Origin: Liolophura sinensis
Taxonomy: Eukaryota; Mollusca; Polyplacophora; Chitonida; Chitonidae
Assembly (NCBI RefSeq): GCF_032854445.1
Contig: NC_088295.1
Span: 93,305,805-93,369,804 of the forward strand
DNA length: 64,000 nucleotides
Direction of reading: 5' to 3'
Part shown: positions 59,516 through 64,000 of the stretch, piece by piece
How positions within the stretch are numbered: position 1 is the stretch's first letter
Layout: each line of letters opens with the position of its first letter
Notes under the pieces: generated by a model
Database searches by the model: none
What the model was told of the DNA's origin: nothing
The model's input: the letters and a program-made list of their open reading frames with translations, nothing else
Program-made: the position numbers and the translations under genes

Positions 59516-59880
59516 TAATGTGCATTCACATATTACCGCATCAGTAGAGAAATATGCATGCACGTATAAACACATCAGTATTCAGACACATATAAGAGTA
59601 TATCCGCATCGGTACAGATATACACATATCAAAATAGTATACATACACGTACAACCAGATCAGTACACATATATATGGTTAGCCACATGGGACAACCTGA
59701 TTAGGCTGAAATATTGTAACAATCATCATGTACACGTTTACGTACAGCCACATTAATACTCCTATGAATGCAAAACTACAGTACAAAGATATATGTACAC
59801 ATAAGAGCACTTCAGCACGTGTATACAGGTGTGCAACGACATGGATACACTCACGAAGATATATGCACACTCGTTGGACA
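59516..59880. repeat. Intron 20 array, degenerate continuation
   Basis: Fragments such as ACGTACAACCAGATCAGTAC and CACGTATAAACACATCAGTA continue the array after the transposon. Confidence 0.55.
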
Positions 59881-60270
59881 GTAGGTTTTGTTGAATATCA
59901 TTTGAACCTGCATTGACCAAAAACCCCAAATTAACTGTATGTTGTGTACTCAGTGTCCAGTGTAATAATACATGTATTTTAGCCTATACGACTGAATGTG
60001 AGGTCAGTTTGTACTCAGCTTAATAAAAGTTAGAGACACGTGAGAGAAATAGATTAAGTAAATGTTTTATATTTTTTTAGCGGTATATTGTACTTTGCCA
60101 AAGCACGTACCATAAACTCCGGTGTTACTGTGTGTGACCTCTGCTTGAAACATCACCTCATGTACAAACACGTACAATGTATGTGATAGCGGTGTGATAG
60201 CTCGTAACATTGTCTCGACTACAGTTCCTTTGTTATCTTTACATTGTGTAGACTACAGTTCGTGTGTTAT

Positions 60271-60459
60271 CTTAACATTGTCTGGCCGGCCCTACGTGGG
60301 AAAGTCTTCCAGCAACCTGCGGATGATCGTGGGTTTTCCCCGGCTCTGCCCGGTTTCCATCCACCATAATGCTGGCCGCCGTCGTATAAGTGAAATATTC
60401 TTGAGTACGGCGTAAAACACCAATCAAATAAATAAATAATAAATAACTTAACATTGTCT
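60271..60459 (+). mobile_element. 5'-truncated SINE with 13-bp target-site duplications
   Basis: CTTAACATTGTCT occurs at 60271-60283 and 60447-60459. The insert (60284-60446) begins GGCCGGCCCTACGTGGGAAA in the SINE body, lacks the tRNA-like head, and ends in AAATAAATAAATAAT. Truncation at the 5' end with clean duplications is typical of reverse transcription stopping early. Confidence 0.9.
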
Positions 60460-60602
60460 TAACTCACTACATATATAGATCCACCATTACCTCTTGTTAT
60501 ATGTCTAAACAGCCATTCCCTTCTTATCGCTTGTTACATGTCTTTAAAAGGTATCTGAATTGTTCCATTGAAGTTACATGTCATGATACGTTAAATATAA
60601 AG

Positions 60603-60733
60603 GTGCGTGTAATGTTTTACTGCGAACAAATGTTACATTTACGGTTCATGCTACACCGACGGTCAAGTGAACCCAGCGGACAGCTGCTCTGCTTGTGATG
60701 TAACACAGAGTCAGACCGTGTTCTCAACCAGTG
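60603..60733 (+). CDS. Exon 21: small cysteine repeat 2, with one-base frame disruption
   Basis: The clear repeat CYIYGSCYTDGQVNPADSCS then ACDVTQSQ is read in one frame from 60631 to the donor at 60734 (GTGAGC, phase 1). That frame has a TAA just upstream (60610-60612) and no AG between the stop and the motif. The only good acceptor (ATATAAAG, ending 60602) opens in the phase exon 20 needs (G-ACNVLLRT) but is one base out from the motif. The exon is 131 bases where 132 would keep frame. The shift most likely lies in the AAA run at 60628-60630. It may be a sequencing or assembly gap, or a true frameshift. Confidence 0.6.
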
Positions 60734-60809
60734 GTGAGCTGTTTAGTTTACTTAGTTTATTTAAGTCCAAGATTTACTGCAGCTCAGAGTTAGGTACAAA
60801 TGTACTTTG

Positions 60810-60921
60810 CCGCTTTAAATTCCTTTGCTGCTTTAAATTCCTTTGCCGCTTTAAATTCCTTTGCCGCTTTAAATTCCTTTGCTGCTTTAAATTCCTTTGC
60901 TGCTTTAAATTCCTTTGCATT
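60810..60921. repeat. Intron 21 tandem repeat, 18 bp unit, about 6 copies
   Basis: The unit is TGCCGCTTTAAATTCCTT with a C/T change in some copies. The 18-base period gives an open frame of six-residue repeats that is not a gene. Confidence 0.93.
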
Positions 60922-61106
60922 ATTGCATCAGCAAACGTGCAGCTCTTCCTTTTGAAGTGTGCCGTCCTCAGCATTCCATATGACTGCGGCCTTCCATTAT
61001 TCGTCAAACCGCCATTTTTGATTACAGGGCTCTGTGACTAAGCTAGATTCGGTTTCTCTCGACAACGTTTGGAGGTATTAAATTTTATTGTTTATTTGTT
61101 TTCACC

Positions 61107-62137
61107 AAGAGCGTGACATGTCCAGCAAAGATTACGGGTGGCCAGTGTGGCTGCTGAGAACTTAGCTAACCGGTTGAAGTTAGACACAACAACAACGTGA
61201 CATGTCCAGCAAAGATTACGGGTGGCCAATGTGGCTGCTGAGAAATTAGCTAACCGGTTGAAGTTAGACACACCAACAATGTGACATGTCCAGCAAAGAT
61301 TACGGGTGGCCAATGTGGCTGCTGAGAACTTAGCTAACCGGTTGAAGTTAGATGCACTAACAGTGTGACACGTCCAATAACGATTACGGTTGGCCAATGT
61401 GGCTGCTGAGAACTTAGCTAACCGGTTGAAGTTAGACACACCAACAACGTGACATGTCTAGCAAAGATTACGTGTGGCCAATGTGGCTGCTGAGAACTTA
61501 GCTAACCGGTTGAAGTTAGATACACTAACAGTGTGACACGTCCAGCAAAGATTACGGGTGACCAGTGTGGCTGCTGAGAACTTAGCTAACCGGTTGAAGT
61601 TAGACACACCAACAACGTGACACGTCCAGCAAAGATTACGTGTGGCCAATGTGGCTGCTGAGAACTTAGCTAACCGGTTGAAGTTAGACAGACCAACAAC
61701 GTGACACGTCCAGCAAAGATTACGGGTGGCCAATGTGGCTGCTGAGAAATTAGCTAACCGGTTGAAGTTAGACACACCAACAACGTGACATGTCCAACAA
61801 AGATTACTTGTGGCCAATGTGGCTGCTGATAACTTAGCTAACCGGTTGAAGTTAGATACACTAACAGTGTGACACGTCCAGCAAAGATTACGTGTGGCCA
61901 ATGTGGCTGCTGAGAACTTAGCTAACCGGTTGAAGTTAGACACACCAACAACGTGACACGTCCAGCAAAGATTACGGTTGGCCAATGTGGCTGCTGAGAA
62001 CTTAGCTAACCGGTTGAAGTTAGACACACCAACAACGTGACATGTTCAGCAAAGATTACGTGTGGCCAATGTGGCTGCTGAGAACTTAGCTAACTTGTTG
62101 AAGTTAGATGCACGAACAGCGTGACACGTCCAACACA
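61107..62137. repeat. Intron 21 minisatellite, 84 bp unit, about 12 copies
   Basis: The unit contains GTGACATGTCCAGCAAAGAT, TACGGGTGGCCAATGTGGCT and TAGCTAACCGGTTGAAGTTA. Because 84 is divisible by 3 it gives long minus-strand open frames (115 and 189 codons) with a 28-residue period. These are repeat artefacts. Confidence 0.96.
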
Positions 62138-62366
62138 TCCTTCTAGCCCTTGCCATCGCTTTATTTTGTGTACGAAAAAAAATTTTGTTCCTGATAGAGA
62201 GCCTCCTGCTGTGTAACGGTTTTTGTTAATGCAATGTCTTCTCGTAAAACCGGTACCATCAGCTTCAAAAATATTATTCCCGGAATGTACACATATTGCG
62301 TGCCTATATTATCCACTATTGTGACAAACGTAATCAAATGTTAATTATCTCCATCTTGTTCTGCAG

Positions 62367-62504
62367 GACAAGGCGGTTGTATTATACCCCCAAGTACCAC
62401 CTGCTTGACCGACGGCACCATAAATGCTGCAGATGACTGCCAAGTCTGTGACGTCACCAAGTCTACCATCGCCTGGAGCGATATCCGGATTCCTCTGACT
62501 AATG
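62367..62504 (+). CDS. Exon 22: small cysteine repeat 3 (last exon seen)
   Basis: Phase 1 to phase 1. The acceptor TTGTTCTGCAG ends at 62366. GQGGCIIPPSTTCLTDGTIN, then DDCQVCDVTKSTIAWSDI. It keeps C-x(n)-C-x-x-D-G-x-x-N...C-x-x-C-D-V-T-x-S and the W-S ending of exons 20 and 21; the usual Tyr after Cys is absent. The donor at 62505 reads GTGAGT, so the gene continues beyond this exon. The end of the exon is duplicated in the following array. Roughly residues 1101-1146. Confidence 0.82.
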
Positions 62505-62950
62505 GTGAGTGTGGGGGTCATTAGCGTCCTACTGCTCGTAAGACCGAGGTGTTTAGTGTTTGGCTGATGGTGAGTCTGTGGTCATTAGCGCCTTACTGAT
62601 CGTGAGTCCGAAGTCCTTGATCTCTCACTAATGGTGACTCATGTGTCATTAGCGTCTTACTGCTCGTAAGACCGAGGTCTTAGGTATCTGGCTGATGGTG
62701 AGCCTGTGGTCATTAGCGTCTGACTGATCGTGAGTCCGAAGTCCTTGATCTCTCACTAATGGTCTCATGTGTCATTAACGTCCTACTGCTCGTAAGACCG
62801 AGGTCTTTAGTTTCTGGCTGATGGTAAGTCTGTGGTCATTGGCGTGTTATTGTCCTTGAGACCTCTCTGGCAAATGGGAGTCGGATACAAATAATATCTA
62901 ACTGCTGGTAAGTTAGATTTTATTGGCGTCCATCTGCTGGCAAGTGGAGA
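62495..62950. repeat. Intron 22 minisatellite, about 62-64 bp unit (about 127 bp dimer), starting at the exon 22 donor
   Basis: About seven copies containing GGTGAGTCTGTGGTCATTAG and either TCGTAAGACCGAGGTC or TCGTGAGTCCGAAGTCC. The word CTCACTAATGGTGA in the array mirrors the exon end CTGACTAATG followed by GTGAGT. Copies decay after about 62870. Confidence 0.88.
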
Positions 62951-62994
62951 TGGAGTAATGTCGGACTGCTGTAGTCTATTTCTTTTAAAGAGTC

Positions 62995-63620
62995 GGCTAT
63001 ATTCAGGTGTTTTTTTTAATAACTATGATGTCACCTGAGGCAATGGGTTCTTGACGTCGAAACCAAGCTTATGGAAAGAAACAGCCGACCCATAGGGAAG
63101 AACCCAAAGGATCTGTGTACTGCATTAATTGTGATTGTCGACAGCAATACATTGAAGAAACCGGTTGACCACTCAATATCAGAATTGCAAAGCACAAGGC
63201 CTCAACAGAAAAATTAGATGGAAAATCAGCCCTCAGTGACCACATCATAGCCCATCCAGAACACCAACTCCAATGGAACACAGTTCATACCCTACAAAAC
63301 AACCAGTCAGACTATAAAAGAAGGAAACTGCTGGAAGCCATCATGATCCGACGACACAATCCACAGCTTAACCGAGACAGCGGGTACCACCTACCGAGCG
63401 CTTACAATGACCTCATCAGATTAGACAGTGACCGCCTGAAACCCTGAAGCCATTAACCGTGAAGTTGCTATCTGTGTTACATTGTTGCCTGTTGTTGACA
63501 CCACTCACTCTCTTACTGTATATATGTTGTCTTGTATCTCTGTATGTTCATATGGTTTGATAACGATGTAAGAACCTACATCGAAACGTCACCAACACAA
63601 TAAATCCAGGAGTTGTTATC
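62995..63620 (+). mobile_element. Penelope-like element fragment, GIY-YIG end and flanks
   Basis: A frame from about 63094 to the stop at 63445-63447 encodes SVYCINCDCRQQYIEETG, then SALSDHIIAHPEHQLQW, KLLEAIMIRRHNPQLNRD and GYHLPSAY. This fits the C-terminal GIY-YIG nuclease of Penelope-like retroelements (the conserved E-A-x-x-I...P-x-L-N-R-D end). A TGA at 63166-63168 replaces the Arg codon expected after E-T-G. Hammerhead-like GATGTC...GACGTCGAAAC (63027-63058) and GATGTA...TACATCGAAAC (63565-63587) motifs flank the coding part. Confidence 0.75.
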
Positions 63621-63649
63621 CATAAGTAATGCCTCTGTCAATCTATACG

Positions 63650-63850
63650 AGCTTATGGAGTTGAAACATCATGGATTAAAAAACGTGTTCTAACTTCATT
63701 TTCCTTGCAATAATGTGACTTTTAAACGTATCAATGTGTGTTTGAGCTTATCTTGTTGCGTGTCACCGACTAAAGGCAAGTTTGATATCGAGTGTGACTG
63801 ATTTTACAGGCAGCTGAATATAGGCGATTTTCTAAAACAAATGGACTATA
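63650..63850 (+). repeat. Dispersed repeat X, direct copy
   Basis: Shares GTGTTCTAACTTCATTTTCC, GCAATAATGTGAC, ACTAAAGGCA and TTTTACAGGCAGCTGAA-type segments with 41430-41640. Confidence 0.6.
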
Positions 63851-64000
63851 GTGAGTTTAATGTGCATAAACTCGGACTGTTGTTTGGATATCTGCCTGTA
63901 ATGATCGGATTTCTATGCATGAGTTTGGCAATGACTGGATATCTTCCTGTAATGATGGGATTTCTAGGCATGAGTTTGACAATGACTGGATATCTGCTTG
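63850..64000. repeat. Short tandem repeat at the right edge, partial
   Basis: Two to three copies of a unit of about 52-54 bases containing GGATATCTGCCTGTAATGAT and TTTCTAGGCATGAGTTTG. It is cut off by the window edge. Confidence 0.7.

Larger units (their letters stand above)
1528..62504 (+). other. Gene span: secreted reprolysin-like (M12B) pseudoprotease with PLAC-like, mucin-like and cysteine-repeat modules (3' partial)
   Basis: Twenty-two exons on the plus strand join into one reading frame of about 1,146 codons. The span begins with a signal peptide and is still open at the last exon seen. Exon phases agree at all 21 junctions; exon 21 has an internal one-base shift. Domain order is prodomain, furin-type RKRR (about residues 202-205), reprolysin-like domain (206 to about 440), ADAMTS-like cysteine-rich segment (to about 540), three PLAC-like modules (about 541-665), a Thr-rich tract (about 670-875), a VWDE-like cysteine module (880-1019) and small cysteine repeats. 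No thrombospondin type-1 repeat is visible, so it is not a standard ADAMTS. In bivalves such genes are often labelled mig-17-like or ADAMTS-like. The protein should be secreted or extracellular matrix associated. Catalysis is unlikely because the zinc ligands are replaced. Substrate and partner are unknown. Confidence 0.85.

Noticed and set aside
61092-62027. Minus-strand ORFs of 115 and 189 codons with a 28-residue repeat (N-F-N-R-L-A-K-F-S-A-A-T-L-A)
   Set aside because: Translation of the 84-bp array, which is divisible by 3. The regular period and intronic position argue against a gene, though expression was not testable.

Overview
This is eukaryotic genomic DNA, most likely from a mollusc. 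The evidence is long GT-AG introns, several copies of a tRNA-derived SINE of a type I associate with molluscan genomes (tails of AAATAAATAA, body reading GTATAAGTGAAATATTCTTG on its sense strand), LINE and Penelope-like fragments, and a reprolysin-type secreted protein with molluscan-looking cysteine modules. The class of mollusc cannot be fixed from the sequence alone.

One plus-strand gene can be supported. It starts with a signal-peptide exon at 1528 and runs off the right end. I assembled 22 coding exons (about 3.44 kb, about 1,146 codons, no stop codon reached) by matching splice sites, reading phase and family motifs. Every junction is in phase except inside exon 21, which is one base short. 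The order is: signal peptide; ADAM/ADAMTS-like prodomain (exons 1-5); RKRR furin-type site; M12B reprolysin-like domain (exons 5-12); ADAMTS-like disintegrin/cysteine-rich segment (exons 12-14); three PLAC-like six-cysteine modules, one each in exons 15-17; a Thr/Asp/Ala mucin-like stretch (exon 17); a cysteine-containing module resembling the N-terminal region of VWDE-like proteins (exons 18-19); and at least three small C-x-G-x-C-Y type cysteine repeats (exons 20-22). All three zinc-ligand histidines of the reprolysin motif are replaced (R, R, Y), so this looks like a pseudoprotease.

Only about 5% of the window is coding. Some 35-40 kb is tandem repeat, almost all of it inside the introns of this one gene. 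Each large intron has its own minisatellite (17 to 84 bp units). Intron 20 alone holds about 11 kb of 68-74 bp units.

The most unusual observation is that several arrays are built from the 5' splice junction of the exon just upstream. The repeat unit contains the last bases of the exon plus the donor GT and adjoining intron. This is clear after exons 15, 19, 20 and 22, plausible after exons 2, 7 and 8, and weak after exon 5. The array before exon 15 also contains that exon's acceptor tract. The gene therefore carries hundreds of decoy splice-donor copies.

The introns also hold mobile-element debris: full and broken SINEs (one with an internal inversion between intact target-site duplications), a LINE reverse-transcriptase scrap, a TIR element with a helix-turn-helix remnant, a 106-bp palindrome, a dispersed roughly 400-bp repeat in both orientations, and the GIY-YIG end of a Penelope-like element. 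The region left of 1460 is non-coding repeat and presumed upstream DNA.
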